Shown here: positions 53,153-64,000 of the stretch, one piece after another | Layout: the number at the start of each line of letters is the position of its first letter | Position numbering within the stretch: the stretch's first letter is position 1 | Origin: Prunella strophiata | Taxonomy: Eukaryota > Chordata > Aves > Passeriformes > Prunellidae | Reading direction: 5' to 3' | DNA length: 64,000 nt | Assembly: GCA_036583965.1 (NCBI GenBank) | Contig: JAZBQD010000014.1 | Span: 55,371,626 to 55,435,625 of the forward strand | Notes under the pieces: generated by a model | What the model was told of the DNA's origin: nothing | Database searches by the model: none | What the model saw: only the letters and a program-made list of their open reading frames with translations | Position numbers and translations under genes: made by a program

Positions 53153-54303
53153 AAATCTAAAGGCAAACTATATTTAAGTAAGACCTCAGAGACAAGTTAA
53201 GTTTTATAGCCCTGTCCATATGAAATATTATATCTGGTAAATACAGAAGCATAAAAACAGTGATCACAAGACATAAAATTTGTTTTGTAGGTATCTTATA
53301 AAGCATTATCAAATCTCCTTTTCTAAAAAAAAAAGTGCACATTCATTTTCTAAATACAGGCATTCTAAAACAATAAAAGTTTTTATACTGCTGTCAGTCT
53401 CCTGCTCAGACAGTGAAATTTTGCAGGGGATGATGGGCATTAATTTAGTCCTCACTGATAAGTACTTTTAAGACTAAATATTCTTGAAATTGCACTTATT
53501 TAAATTACACTCAAGATCCCTGTAAATCTAAAAAAAGATTATAAGGAGGGGAAATAATTTCAAGAGGCCTAGCAAGTTAGCAGAAAATTGCTCTATTATA
53601 TCTCTTCAGATTTTTTCCATGTATTAAGTCAAAGAATTACTGGCATTTGAGAACATTTTCTAGAAATCTGTTTGATACATTATAGGCCCTAGAAACTACT
53701 ACAGTCATATATACTTTCAGCTTCACCACAAGCATATGCCCCAGGATACCTAATCAGAGAACTGAGGGATTTATCAACAAACCAGGGCCAAAGCAAGCTG
53801 GGAAAAGGGATTTTTTGCTATATTTTCTGTAGATCTCACTAAAACCAAAGATCTATCTGAGCAACTTGTTTTTCCAGTCTAGCTGAAATTACAAAAATAT
53901 TTTCTTCGGTACTCCCAGAGAAAGCTTTCTTTTCACCCTGTTAGACCACACATTGAGTTTTACACCCTACACTAACACTGCATAAGTTTGTGTATGTTGA
54001 AACAATAAGATACTGTCTTCAGGCTGGATACAAATGTTAGTTAAGCCACTGGTGTCTTAGGAGAAAACCTTGATATAATATCTACTCTCAGTAACCATTG
54101 GAATTATAAATTTTCTTTTGTTATCTTTTCCAGTGTCGTACTTTGTGATAATATTGCTGTGTATTTCAGCATGCACACTTGGGCACACAGATTAATTATG
54201 AGGCAATAAACTTTACATAAAAGTGCTGAAAAACAATTAAAAATCTCACTTGTTTTTCAACAAACCAAAGTGAATAAGAAATTGAAGAAGTATAGAACAG
54301 AGA
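53153..54303. other. intronic DNA immediately downstream of the TAFA5 exon
   Basis: AT-rich. No terminal exon was recognised here: no AG followed by a short in-phase frame with stop and a nearby poly(A) signal in minus orientation. Frames at 53157-53342 and 53280-53471 overlap on opposite strands and look like chance. Confidence 0.5.
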
Positions 54304-54313
54304 AGTCACTTAC
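54304..54313 (-). promoter_or_regulatory. TAFA5: splice donor of the TAFA5 exon
   Basis: On the minus strand the exon ends ACG and is followed by GTAAGTGACT, an excellent match to the U1 5' splice-site consensus. The intron begins in phase 0. The donor itself would translate as Val-Ser, which coincides with the last two residues I recall for mammalian TAFA5, but no stop codon follows, so translation through it is not the natural end. Confidence 0.85.
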
Positions 54314-54441
54314 CGTGGTTGTCTTTATCCGTCCTCCTGGTTGTGTACAGGTCCAGCCTGATTTATTGATTAGCAAATCACAGCCTTCTCCTTCTAAACA
54401 TGGAAGCATTTCACACCACTGTTTTGTTTTGATAATTCGTG
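54314..54441 (-). CDS. TAFA5: TAFA5 (FAM19A5) internal coding exon, C-terminal cysteine-rich part
   Basis: TAFA5 is a small secreted chemokine-like protein of the TAFA family, expressed mainly in the nervous system; this is family knowledge. Read on the minus strand the exon gives two bases of a split codon and then 42 codons. They begin RIIKTKQWCEMLPCLEGEGC, contain an SGWTC motif and end GGRIKTTT. Four cysteines fall in the spacing typical of the TAFA C-terminal domain, and the RIIKTKQW and LLIN-SGWTC blocks separate TAFA5 from TAFA1-4. From memory it differs from the mammalian protein only conservatively (Glu for Asp, Lys for Arg). The acceptor is a long pyrimidine tract ending TTTCATAG and the donor is ACG|GTAAGT. 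The split codon (G|CA, Ala) needs a preceding exon ending in G. Reading past the donor adds a Val-Ser-Asp extension with no early stop, so a further exon is required. No signal peptide or earlier exon is visible in the window. Confidence 0.93.
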
Positions 54442-54482
54442 CTATGAAACAGAAAAGGAAAAAGAAAAAAGAAAACCAAAAC
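54442..54482 (-). promoter_or_regulatory. TAFA5: splice acceptor and polypyrimidine tract of the TAFA5 exon
   Basis: On the minus strand about 35 bases immediately before the exon are almost entirely T and C, with a few interspersed A and G, and end in TTTCATAG. This is a strong 3' splice site with no competing AG inside the tract, which supports the exon start at 54441. Confidence 0.85.
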
Positions 54483-54659
54483 AATTGGCAGGAGAATTCA
54501 CATTTTACTTATCTCTAAACGCTTTCTCATTTAAGTTGTCTATTTTCATTATCCAATAATTCAGCAATAATTTATGATGTAGACAGCCCTAGGCAGTTTA
54601 CAAAATTATTTACAACACCTGCTGTGCCAAAAAAAAATATTTTAAACTTAAAAACCAAC

Positions 54660-54678
54660 AAAAAAAAAAAAAAAAAAA
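54660..54678. repeat. A-rich tract near the exon
   Basis: An A run of about 19 bases, about 220 bp upstream of the exon in gene orientation, where it reads as a T tract. It lies too far from the acceptor to be the functional polypyrimidine tract. Confidence 0.85.
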
Positions 54679-54809
54679 GACAGCTTTATTATAAATCAAA
54701 AGAACATAGAAATAGCTCTTTTTCTAATTTCATGTTCCTTCCAATGAAGGAAGGGAGGACTAATAATTAGAGACTTACTATCCTAACTAATCCTTTTGGT
54801 GTCCCACAA

Positions 54810-54905
54810 CTGTGATCCACTGTGTTAGACTCTCTATAAATCTGAGCAGACAGTCCTTATCCTGAAGTGCTTACACTGTAAATAGACATGAGGCATGCAG
54901 GGGAA
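54810..54905. mobile_element. probable ancient SINE-like relic
   Basis: GATCCACTGTGTTAGACTCT...GAGCAGACAGTCCTTATCCTG...AGTGCTTACACTGTAAATAGACATGA matches the theme 'acagtccctgccccaaagagcttacaatctaaatagacaaga' that I recall from old tetrapod interspersed repeats of the MIR/CORE-SINE neighbourhood. It is diverged but collinear over roughly 90 bases. Confidence 0.5.
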
Positions 54906-57900
54906 AGAGAAAAGCTATAATAAACAGAGGAGTCAGTTTGAAGACAACTGTTGAGAAACTCTGTGATAGTCAAGGGCAGAAACTAGGAACATAAGAAGGA
55001 CAGGTATTGGAAGAAGCAAAGGCTGAGAAACCATGGCAAAGGAGACAATAAGCTGAGGGAAAAGACAGGAGCAAACAGCCTATTACTAAAAGGGAAAAGA
55101 AGCCTAGTTAGGACAGTTTCTAACAGAAAGCTGGTGTGATACATATTTTGTGTCTACTCTTAATGCCTGTGTCTCTGGCAAGCCAGTTCTGCAAAATTTC
55201 TGTAAGGTCATACACAGTATGTAGTCTCAGAACAACAGAGCCCTGACTGCAACAAAGTAAAAGCAAAGGAGTTGTAAGGAGAATTTTTTCCTCAAGGTAG
55301 AGAGAGAAAGGGACTTTAATACCTGTAGACCTCTTTCTGGACTATAATACTACTTCTTTTAAATTCACCTTTGTAATATCTGGGTTCCTTCTCATACAAT
55401 AGAAAACAATAGTACTAATAATCTGGTGTTCTGTTATTCTTTCACTCTTCACTGAAAACAATATTGTACAATGGAGTGTTTAGGATACTTTTCATAAGAT
55501 ATATATACAGAGAGACACTCACTTGCATGGTGCCATATACTCATGCTAAACAAGGTAAGGTCTTGCAAACTAACTTTTGCTCAAACTGTAAGGCTTGCAG
55601 TCTGCAGAAAATGGTCCTCAGTTCCTCCAGGGATCATCCCACCAATTCTTGGCTGCACTACAGGAAAGCTTCAGCACTTCAGTTAAGTGAAGTGCTGACA
55701 CACACATAAGTGTCCCAGGATTCAAGGACAGAACTTGTCCCACACAGAGGGACAGAGATCATGCCTTCCTCTGTGTGTGACACCAATACACATAACACAC
55801 CTTCAATAATCATAAGCCCAGCAAAAAGAGAACTGCAGGAGAACTACTTACTGAAATAAGAGTACAAGAAACTTATGCTGTACCAAATTAATTTGGTAGG
55901 AGACTAAAAGTAGGCATTTATCCCAGTGGCAGCTGCAGCTTTATGCTCACCTGAATGTGCAATTCAGCCTGACTTCTTCTGTCTGGAGCTACTTAAGAAT
56001 ACAATTCCCAATGCCACTGGATCATGGCAAAAAAATAGAAGTGCAATTTAAAGTATTTTAATAAAACCCTTTCCAATATTTTGACACAAAATAACATGTG
56101 TCTTCAGCTCTGGTATAATTGTTGGTAAGTTCTAGTAGCATAACAAAACCTGATTTCTTTCAGTGGAAGCTCAATCTGAAATTTATATTAATATTTTAAT
56201 TATAAAAACTCTTTAGCACCTAAATCTCTACATAGGAATTTGCACTGTTCATTAGGGAATATATAAATCAATGGTGAAATGATTCATAACTAATTTTTTT
56301 TGAAGTAACTCTATTAGAGTTTTTAGCACATAATACACAGAAATGTGGATTCTACTTGTGCACCAGAGGTACTGTTCTATTGATAACTGGATCATATCAG
56401 TTTTTGAGATTAACCCCTCCTTTGTAACAGCCTCATCCTTACAGTGAAGGCCTGCATCCAGTTACAGGCTTAACAGAAAAAGCTCAGTAAAATGCTAACA
56501 CCAAATCTGACCTACTTGCATGCATATCTTTCTTAATTCACACATCAAAATGGCTATTTCTATAAATGTTTCAACAATATGAGGAATCACTGAAAGACTG
56601 AATAATGAGCTAAACTCAGAAATATCCATTAGATTGCCTTTACTATCTCAGCTACAAGGTTTTCCTGGAAACATGACTTGAAGTTGTCTTATTTTAAAAA
56701 AGTATCTCTGAATTACTCTTAGTGTTTGCTTGGTTTCTATTGGTATTCTCACAAATCCATGGGGTCCTTGCTCTGGGTATTGGCTATATCCACACAGATT
56801 TAAAACACACCAAGGGTATTTTACAAAACATAAATTCTAAAAGATTTCTGTGCTGTGTATAGACCAGCTCACACATTTAGGCTTGAGAATCAGAACTTCT
56901 TTTATAGGGAAAAGCTAGCTAGCTCACCTGATTTAAAGCTAATCAGTATCAAAACTGTGTCTCCTCAGCCCCCATGCCCTCTTCCAAGCCTGCTTCCTGC
57001 TGAGATCTCTTCCCCATTACTGGTTTTACATCCCTTTAATTCTGCTTCTCCACCCACTCATTGCTTTGCTTCAGGAGCCTCACCAGCACACAGCCCCTCA
57101 CACACAGTGCCATGAGGGAGGCCTGTTCTTGTCCACAGGACCACATCTATTTTTGCATTTTCACTTTTCAGTTTGCACACTATATCACAGTATGAGAGTG
57201 AAGCTCAAAGTGTAATATGGGAAGGGAGCAAAATGTACAACAATTTTTATCAGCATAATATCAAAGAATTTTCATCAGTAATTGAAACTGAGTTATACTA
57301 CTCAAAGCAAAGGAATATAGTGTATTTCCTGAGGCAGTGTAGTTGCCTTTTTACTGTGTATATTCACCAGGGGTGTAATTCAGCCCTCTGCAGACAAGAG
57401 AGCAAAAAGCCTATCAGCTTCTTCAAATCCACTCTGAGCTCCATTATAAAGAATTAAATGCTACACAGGCTTTGTGCAGAGCTTCTGCAAAGAACTGAAT
57501 TTCAGCTTTAGAGTCTGTGCTGACACTACCTTGCATCTCCTAAGAAGGGCTGTGCCTCTTCATTCAGCCTGGAGTTAATAGGAACTGACACTGCTCAGCA
57601 CATGGTAGAATTGCTTTCCTGGGTAGTGCCATTTGAACTGGAGAACAAATGGACTCCATCCAAGGGGTTTTCAGGAAAACAGTTTTGAGGCATTGGATGC
57701 AAGCAGATGTTGTATCAACATCACGACAAACTACCCACAAATGTGATCTTAACTGTTTTGCAAGACAGAGAAACTTACAATCAATTTCCAGTTATTTGTA
57801 GAAAAAGTGTCCATTCATGATCAGTATAATTTAAGACTGCTCAACTGAGTAGTGTTTCAGAACACCACAGGTGGTTTTCTGCTAAATATTGCAACTCGAT

Positions 57901-58460
57901 AAGCTTTGTCAATAATCCTCTCACCTGGCTTAATATTATATTAACATTATGATATTATAATATTAGTATACTATATTTCATTTATATATTTCATATTGGA
58001 ATAGTATCTAATTAATATATACATCTATTAATACTATATATATATTTCCTATGGAAAATCAGGTTTATTTTGTAGATATTCTTCTCCCAGATTCAACCAA
58101 CACTCAGGGATATATCAATCTCTGCATTTCTAGTCAATCTTTTAACTGGAAATCATCAACTGTTTGTGATAGCAAAAAACTAGGATAAGTCTTGTTCAGC
58201 AGCAACAAATACAAAAACTTACAGCCATCTAAAATATGGTAAATTAAAACACTCATATTGTTGCAGTTTGTTGTCTCTTTTTTTTTTTTTAATGTTGGAG
58301 AAAGAATTAGGGAAATAAAAGTAAAAATGTACTTTAATTTCACTGAAAAAGGATATTGATTGAGACAGCATTTGGATACTGACACTTATAATTTTGGAAT
58401 ACATTATGCTTCTATGCATCAAAGGTGGTATGCAAAGTGAATATTTATATATACTTTTTT
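54906..58460. other. upstream-intron DNA without gene
   Basis: AT-rich intron. A pyrimidine-rich block at 56960-57110 is locally richer in C (CCTCAGCCCCCATGCCCTC and similar) and gives a proline/serine-rich 86-codon frame that I regard as composition-driven. Around 57930-58060 the sequence is nearly pure A/T. No exon is recognised. Confidence 0.5.
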
Positions 58461-58464
58461 AAAA

Positions 58465-58511
<47 letters not shown>

Positions 58512-58513
58512 AT
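58461..58513. repeat. (AAAT)n microsatellite
   Basis: About 13 uninterrupted tetranucleotide units, long enough to be polymorphic. Confidence 0.97.
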
Positions 58514-59184
58514 GAGAATCAAAACCATGATTCATGACACTAAATTAAGTAAAAAAAAAAAAAAAAGTAGCAGAGAAGATACATTGAAGTAACTACTAGG
58601 GAGAATTTTTCCCAAGCAAAACACAACATTCTGAAACATACTTCTTAAATGAAAGCTTAGCTCAACTATACTTTTTCCAGAATGATGCTCTTCTTCACAT
58701 TATTTTTTTTCAATGGTAATTTTTAGCATTTAATGCATGCTGTAATATATGCATTGGAGAAAATACTTCCTTCTTTGACTTTCATATATTATTTTACTGT
58801 GGTTTTCCCTGAACTTTGAAGAAAGCTGATCAGCACAGCAAATTCCCAAGGTTCAGGAATGGCCTTTGTCTTCACCACTTTAGAAGTACATAGACAAACA
58901 CATTCATCTTAGTGCATTTTTCTTGCCCTATTAAAACTGAATTATTAACTGTCAAATGATTCCAACTGGTTTCATAATCCCACTCATGTCCTAGCCTGTT
59001 TTAAATTTTATCTGATATTTTTCCTTTTTCCTTTTTCCATTTTTTTCAGCCCTAGCTTTTTGCTTTGACCGTTTCCCTCCTCTGCCTGATTCAGTACATA
59101 TACACTATCTACCTGTGAAAGATCCCCAAACATCTTGCAGAACTTCCTATGTTTAGCTAGTTTTATTTATGACTTGTTAAATAC

Positions 59185-59295
59185 TGTTCATTGCCCCCAT
59201 TGTGCACAGAGGTTAATCATCTTGACCAAGGTCACACCAGAATTTGTTGCACAGCTGGAAACAAAACCTCTGAATTCTTAGTGATCACTAGGACT
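59185..59295. mobile_element. weak MIR-like SINE relic
   Basis: GCACAGAGGTTAATCATCTTG, then ACCAAGGTCACACCAGAATT, GCACAGCTGGAAACAAAACCTC and a CACTAGGACTGGA end follow the same order as the better preserved relic at 49735-49870, but with more substitutions and at least one gap. It would lie in the same minus orientation. Confidence 0.45.
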
Positions 59296-62200
59296 GGAGA
59301 CCTTTCTGTGTCCCTTCTTCCTTCAGAGAGAGAGTGTACTTTAATATGTATACATAAAAAAAAAAAAAATTAAACAATAAAAAATGCAAAGTAATATGCT
59401 TTCAAAAACATATATCAGTTAAATTGCAGTGGCAGGAAAAAGACCATCTGAAAGACAAACTGAATCACACCACTCTAAGGACACTGCAATCATGAACTGC
59501 CTTTAGAGCAGTAATTTGACTGTAACAGTGTAAAAGCCCCAAATGTCAATCTATTTTACAACAAGGAAACATCACAAAGCTTGGATACCTTTTACAGCAG
59601 TCATTCTGCTTCCTTAAAAGAATTGAAGCACTGCTAATTCACAAAGAGTTAGATTGTCTCAATTATTTATAGGGCATCTAGACCAAAGACTATTTAGTTC
59701 TAAGAACAGCAATATAGCAATGTCTAGACACCTATTTTATCATTTAGCTCTTGCTGTCAAGATTGGGAGGGATGCTTTAGCTGGAGTTGAGAAATATATG
59801 GGAAAAAGTGATCTCCTGTGGGCTACAGAGAAGCTACAAATTGAGACCAGGTAACTAGATCATGAGTAAGAGATTGAATGACAGGGCAGAGGCTTTTCCT
59901 GCAGCTCATCCAATCATAGTTCCACTGAGGGATAAATCTTATTGCCACCCCTGGGCTGAGAAAATACCGTCAATGTTCACCTGTATCCCGAAAAAGAATT
60001 ACAATCTGGCTTTATCAGAAATGATGCAGATCGAGCCTTGTACAACATGTATTTAGGAGAAGCAGGATAATACCTAGGAGACAATCTCCAAATTATGTAG
60101 CCATCCATATTATTCCAAACAAAGACTCCCTAAGAGACACCACTGCTGGTTACGTGAGCAGTCCCTAGGAATTTAGCTGAATTACCTGGCATAAGAAAGT
60201 TGTTGGATTAAACTGAGTGAAAGCAGGAAGCTTAGCAAACCACTGATGCAAAAACTACTAGGAAATACTTTGAAAAAGTAAGAGCAAACTTAAACTACTC
60301 CATTTAGAAAGGCATTAATGTATTTGTTCAATTTTATGACATACTTAATGTTTTTCTGTATCTTCATAAGACTCTGAAATAAATACATACTGACAGCTTA
60401 AAAATAATTACACAAAAACAAACAAACAAACAAAAAAAAAAAATCTGAAGTATAATCCACATCCTAGGAGCACTCTCATGAAATTCAATAGCTCTTACCA
60501 TTTTTTCCTTAAAACTGAAGAATTTCCTCATTATGATACCCCAAACAATAAATAAATAAACAGTGAAAAGCATATGAGACTAAATGCAAAAGAACATGAT
60601 ACCTGACTTTTTGTAGTGTAGAAACTAGAATGTATCATTCTGGCCTCTCTCTTTTCAGTTCTTGGAAAACTTTAATACTATGTGACTCACTGATATAGTG
60701 ATAGGAACCTTACATTAGTCTACATCCAGATGTTCAAATATTTGTATGACAGAAGCATTATCCTAACACAGAAAGCGTCCTACAAATCAGCTTCACTGTC
60801 AACCCATGTCAGTTTCCATTTTACTTTTCAAGGGCCAATTTTTTTCTAATTGGTCTCATTAGAGATTGTAATATATATCTGCATTTGTTCTCAACTCCTC
60901 AGCCTCTCACTGGCAAATAGTACTCCCACTGGCAAAATTGCTTACTTGGAAAATTAATGCAGCAAATATAACAAGTATTTTCCAACTGCCTACAAAGCAG
61001 TCAAACAGAAACAGAAAAAAAAAAATATTATCATTTAATAAATTTCACAGGGTCACAACAAGCATCCTGACAGTTATAATAAATTATGAATACTGATAAA
61101 ATTTACATGTTGAATTTTATTTAGGGACAATACATGTGCTTCTAGTCTCTTCAAAACTAGCATTTTCTAACTAAACATTAAAATGTCAGTCTTTTGAATA
61201 GGCAACCTGGCCTACAACTCTGTCCAGGATTTCAGCACTTGTACTGAATATCCATAGATGTACATATTCAATGGCTTTCAATCTGTGAATGATCTTATTG
61301 CTTTGTTGTCTGTGGGTAGTTAGCATTTGCTGTCTAATAAGAGATGCTAATAGAACACCCACCCCTAGAGAAAGTCTTTGTCAGGACTCAGTGTTTTCTG
61401 TTTCTGTCCCCTGCTGTTCTGCTCTGCTGTATTCAATTAGTGTGCTGTAAACAAAGTAAAAATTACTAAAAAATCTGATCAGTGATATGCCAGCAAAGAA
61501 CCCTTCAGAGATCAGGTTTTCATCACATTTCACTTTGCTGCCAGCACATTGAGAACAGCAAATTTCACTGGAGAGGGACAGCAATTTCAGACCCAAAGAA
61601 GAGAATTTGAAGATCGTGGCAAAGAATAGACGAGAAGGGTTAAAATGGGAAGTAGTAGGAAAACAGATACTAGGAACAAAAAGAAAAAAAAAAAAAAAGG
61701 CAAGAAAGGAAGGGGAAAAAAAGGACAAATCCCAGCTATACTGTAGTAGCTACTGAAGCTAATGGGCAAGGTCAAAAACTTGAGCAACTTGTTCAGGGGA
61801 GTCAGTATGACAATGATGACAATGTAGGTAAGTGAAGGCAAAAGACCAGACCATATTGGGTTTTCTTCTCTTAAGTACACCAGTTTCAGTTCTCCTGATG
61901 ATATGAGCAGACAACTGCAGTAGAAGACCAGATTCACTATGGTAAAATGTCAAAAGAGAACTGACCAGATTCTCACTGCCATCCCTACACTATGCAGAGA
62001 AGGCTGGGCAGGTGTGGAAGAGGGAGAAAGACCCTGAGAGCTCTCCTAGCTCTGAAACATGTGAACATAGAAAAGTAACCACTGAATACACAGCGAAGGA
62101 AGAATTTTAAGGAGGACGCCACAGTAATAATTAAACTAGCTCTAGGTTACATGGTCAGAGTTCTCACAAAACACACACAGAAATTATAGCCAAGGATCAA

Positions 62201-64000
62201 GGTAATTCTTGAGACTCTAACTGTAAAGAGTCTTACTGGGTACCTTTAATGAACTCTGCACATGCTTAGTAAGGAAAATACAAAAAGAAAGAAAAAGAAA
62301 AAAAAAAGAAAAAAGAAAACAAGAAGCACTCTCCATTTGACAATAGATTTTGCTCGGGCAAAGCAATGAGAATCAGAACTGTGAGATTTCATGTGCCTGA
62401 GGACAGAAAACCGTTAGTCCTTAATCTTTTGACAGCTGTTTCTGGGAATTTTAGTTAATGTTCTTCATGTATATTCAAAGAACAGGCATTTAGCTGAGTG
62501 GTTCTGCTGTGGCCCTCACTGCTTTTAGTATCTTCCAAGTCTGGTGTCAGCATGTGTATTGCTGTTGTGGCATAGTGGTGACATTTTATTGTGCACTGAA
62601 AGAGATAATAATTCAGCTGTTCTCAAGTACAATGGGCTTCCTTTGTCAACAACCAGAGCAATGGGAAACTCTGCCCTCCTTTTGTCATGTATGTATGAAC
62701 AGAACATGGAAGCAAATTGAGTTCAAATGAGCTTGATGACTAGCACAGAAACAGACTAAGATGTTGCTGTGAGATCAATTAAAAGTATTAGAAAATGGAA
62801 TTCAGCAATGAAGCTGAACTTATCTCCTACTCAAAGTGTTTTCCCCCTATTCCACATGACTAGATGCTGTGTTACAGTAAACTATATGCTTTTTGGGGTA
62901 AGCCTGTGACTTTTTGCTTTCATCCAATATTAAAAATAAGTTACAATTATACTGGGGATTTTGACACAAATCGATGCTTCGAGAATGAAGATTAAGAAAA
63001 AATCCCAAAAAAAACTAGGTAAACAGATTAAAAATAAAAAAGAAAAGGGGAACCATTTTTATGGTATCACTTTTCATAATGAGAATACAATTAATATAAG
63101 CACTTGTGATTCTTTTGAAACTTGTGTCAGTGACCTAGGAAACTTCCTGTGATGTTGAGCATTAGATAGCTTGGAAACTGGCCTTTCCTTATGACTTCTG
63201 CTTTCACTAGCCAGTGTTTGACCAATAGAGGAAAAAAAGTGTTAAAATACAGCAATGTTAGTTTATATAACATGCATTGTATTGATACACTGTCCATGGT
63301 GAAACCCTGTTACAGGTGGATGTGCTATATCTCAGCTACACAGTCAATCACACATCTTGTCAGACAGCAGTTTGATATTATGGCTATGCAGAATGATTTT
63401 TGACTGACAGGTTAGGTCGTGAATTTTTTTAAGGTGGCTTGTCATCTATACTGTCCCTTACCCCAAAATTTTGTGATCTTATACAATTTTCCTAATTTTA
63501 CTCTTCATTTGGGCAAGTGTTTGTCTCATTGCTTAGTCAAGCCTTCTCTGTAGAGCTTCTCTCAATATTTCATAAGAATAAAAAAAAAAAAATACAAATG
63601 AGTGCTTTCTATTGACCTTAGGTTCCTATTTTTAAATTATATTTATAATGCACATAAAATTGGGAGAAAGACACCTTAAAAAGACACTGTACCTCAAAAA
63701 CTCAGCTAATGCACGGATATTTTTACTTTGTGTACCTAACGCAGCAGAAAATTGATTTTCAAAGATCCTCTAGATTCTACTACATAAAAATTATTAACAC
63801 TATAGTTCAGAAAGAGCTCTATAACAGAAACAGTCACTGATTAGAAGGAATAGTCTTTCTTGACCTAAGAGGCAATATTTGATGTATCAGAACATGTCCA
63901 GCAAATCTATGAACAGCCACATGTCTTCTTGATATTGCTATCTTTTTCACCACCAGAAAACCTAACTTTAAATTTTCAAAATTAGTTATGTTAAATAAGA
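59296..64000. other. upstream-intron DNA to the window end
   Basis: No gene is supported. Low-complexity stretches include an A run at 59357-59369, AAAC units at 60417-60442, a purine-rich tract at 61676-61722 and another at 62279-62325. A block at 59860-60060 has several isolated CpGs and is unique, but I cannot name it. The 115- and 116-codon minus frames at 61381-61937 are phenylalanine-rich and composition-driven. Confidence 0.5.

Larger units (their letters stand above)
54483..64000 (-). other. TAFA5: probable TAFA5 intron upstream of the identified exon
   Basis: This AT-rich stretch precedes the exon in gene orientation. No open frame in it matches the expected preceding TAFA5 exon (a cysteine-rich segment ending just before the split Ala codon), so the intron probably continues beyond the window. 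It holds relics of old SINE-like repeats, an AAAT microsatellite, AT-rich DNA around 57930-58060 and purine-rich runs near 61680-61720 and 62280-62325. The rest is unremarkable. Confidence 0.6.

Noticed and set aside
56855..57115. Proline/serine-rich 86-codon frame
   Set aside because: Follows a local C-rich pyrimidine block. No splice signals or conserved motif.
59270..59300. Minus-strand AG followed by Val-Ser, resembling a TAFA5 terminal exon start
   Set aside because: It lies upstream of the identified exon in gene orientation and reads Val-Ser plus further residues before a stop, so it cannot be the last exon.
61381..61937. Two overlapping hydrophobic minus-strand frames of 115-116 codons
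   Set aside because: Phenylalanine-rich from the purine-rich plus strand, in two different frames with no membrane-protein family pattern.

Overview
The window looks like AT-rich, gene-poor nuclear DNA from a bird, most probably a songbird. The clearest interspersed repeats are CR1 retrotransposons of avian type. There are no Alu, L1 or B1 elements. Long A or T runs broken by CC/GG doublets and short microsatellites are common. There is no bacterial, phage or organelle gene organisation, and nearly all open reading frames are chance products of a low-GC sequence.

The one coding feature I can defend is a 128-bp internal exon on the minus strand at 54314-54441. It has a strong polypyrimidine tract and AG acceptor, a GTAAGT donor, and encodes 42 whole codons of the cysteine-rich C-terminal part of TAFA5 (FAM19A5), a secreted chemokine-like neural protein. 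On that reading the window lies inside the TAFA5 locus: 54442-64000 is intron upstream of this exon, and 54313 down to 1 is most likely the intron leading to a short terminal exon. I looked for that terminal exon (a Val-Ser-stop just after an AG) and did not find a convincing one.

Layout: 1-14 kb holds a short plus-strand CR1 3' end, a GAT/AAT compound microsatellite, an unrecognised 170-codon frame containing a perfect hairpin, and a possible fossil LTR scrap. 14.0-14.9 kb is a locally CpG- and E-box-bearing block that resembles a conserved noncoding element. 18.2-18.4 kb is a second, weaker candidate. 20.5-21.2 kb is an old minus-strand CR1. 23-38 kb is mostly featureless intron with A-rich tracts. 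38.5-41.6 kb is a repeat cluster: a plus-strand CR1, a convergent 1.8-kb minus-strand CR1 with a broken reverse transcriptase frame, and a 226-bp T/G tract beside it. 48-53 kb has a diverged local duplication, an old MIR-like (CORE-SINE) relic, an AT-rich repeat, a homeodomain-motif-rich block and a 21-bp near-perfect tandem duplication. After the exon there are two further weak relics of ancient SINE-like repeats and an AAAT microsatellite.

I found no undescribed multi-gene system. The best leads are the candidate noncoding regulatory blocks inside this long intron and the unlocated last exon of TAFA5.
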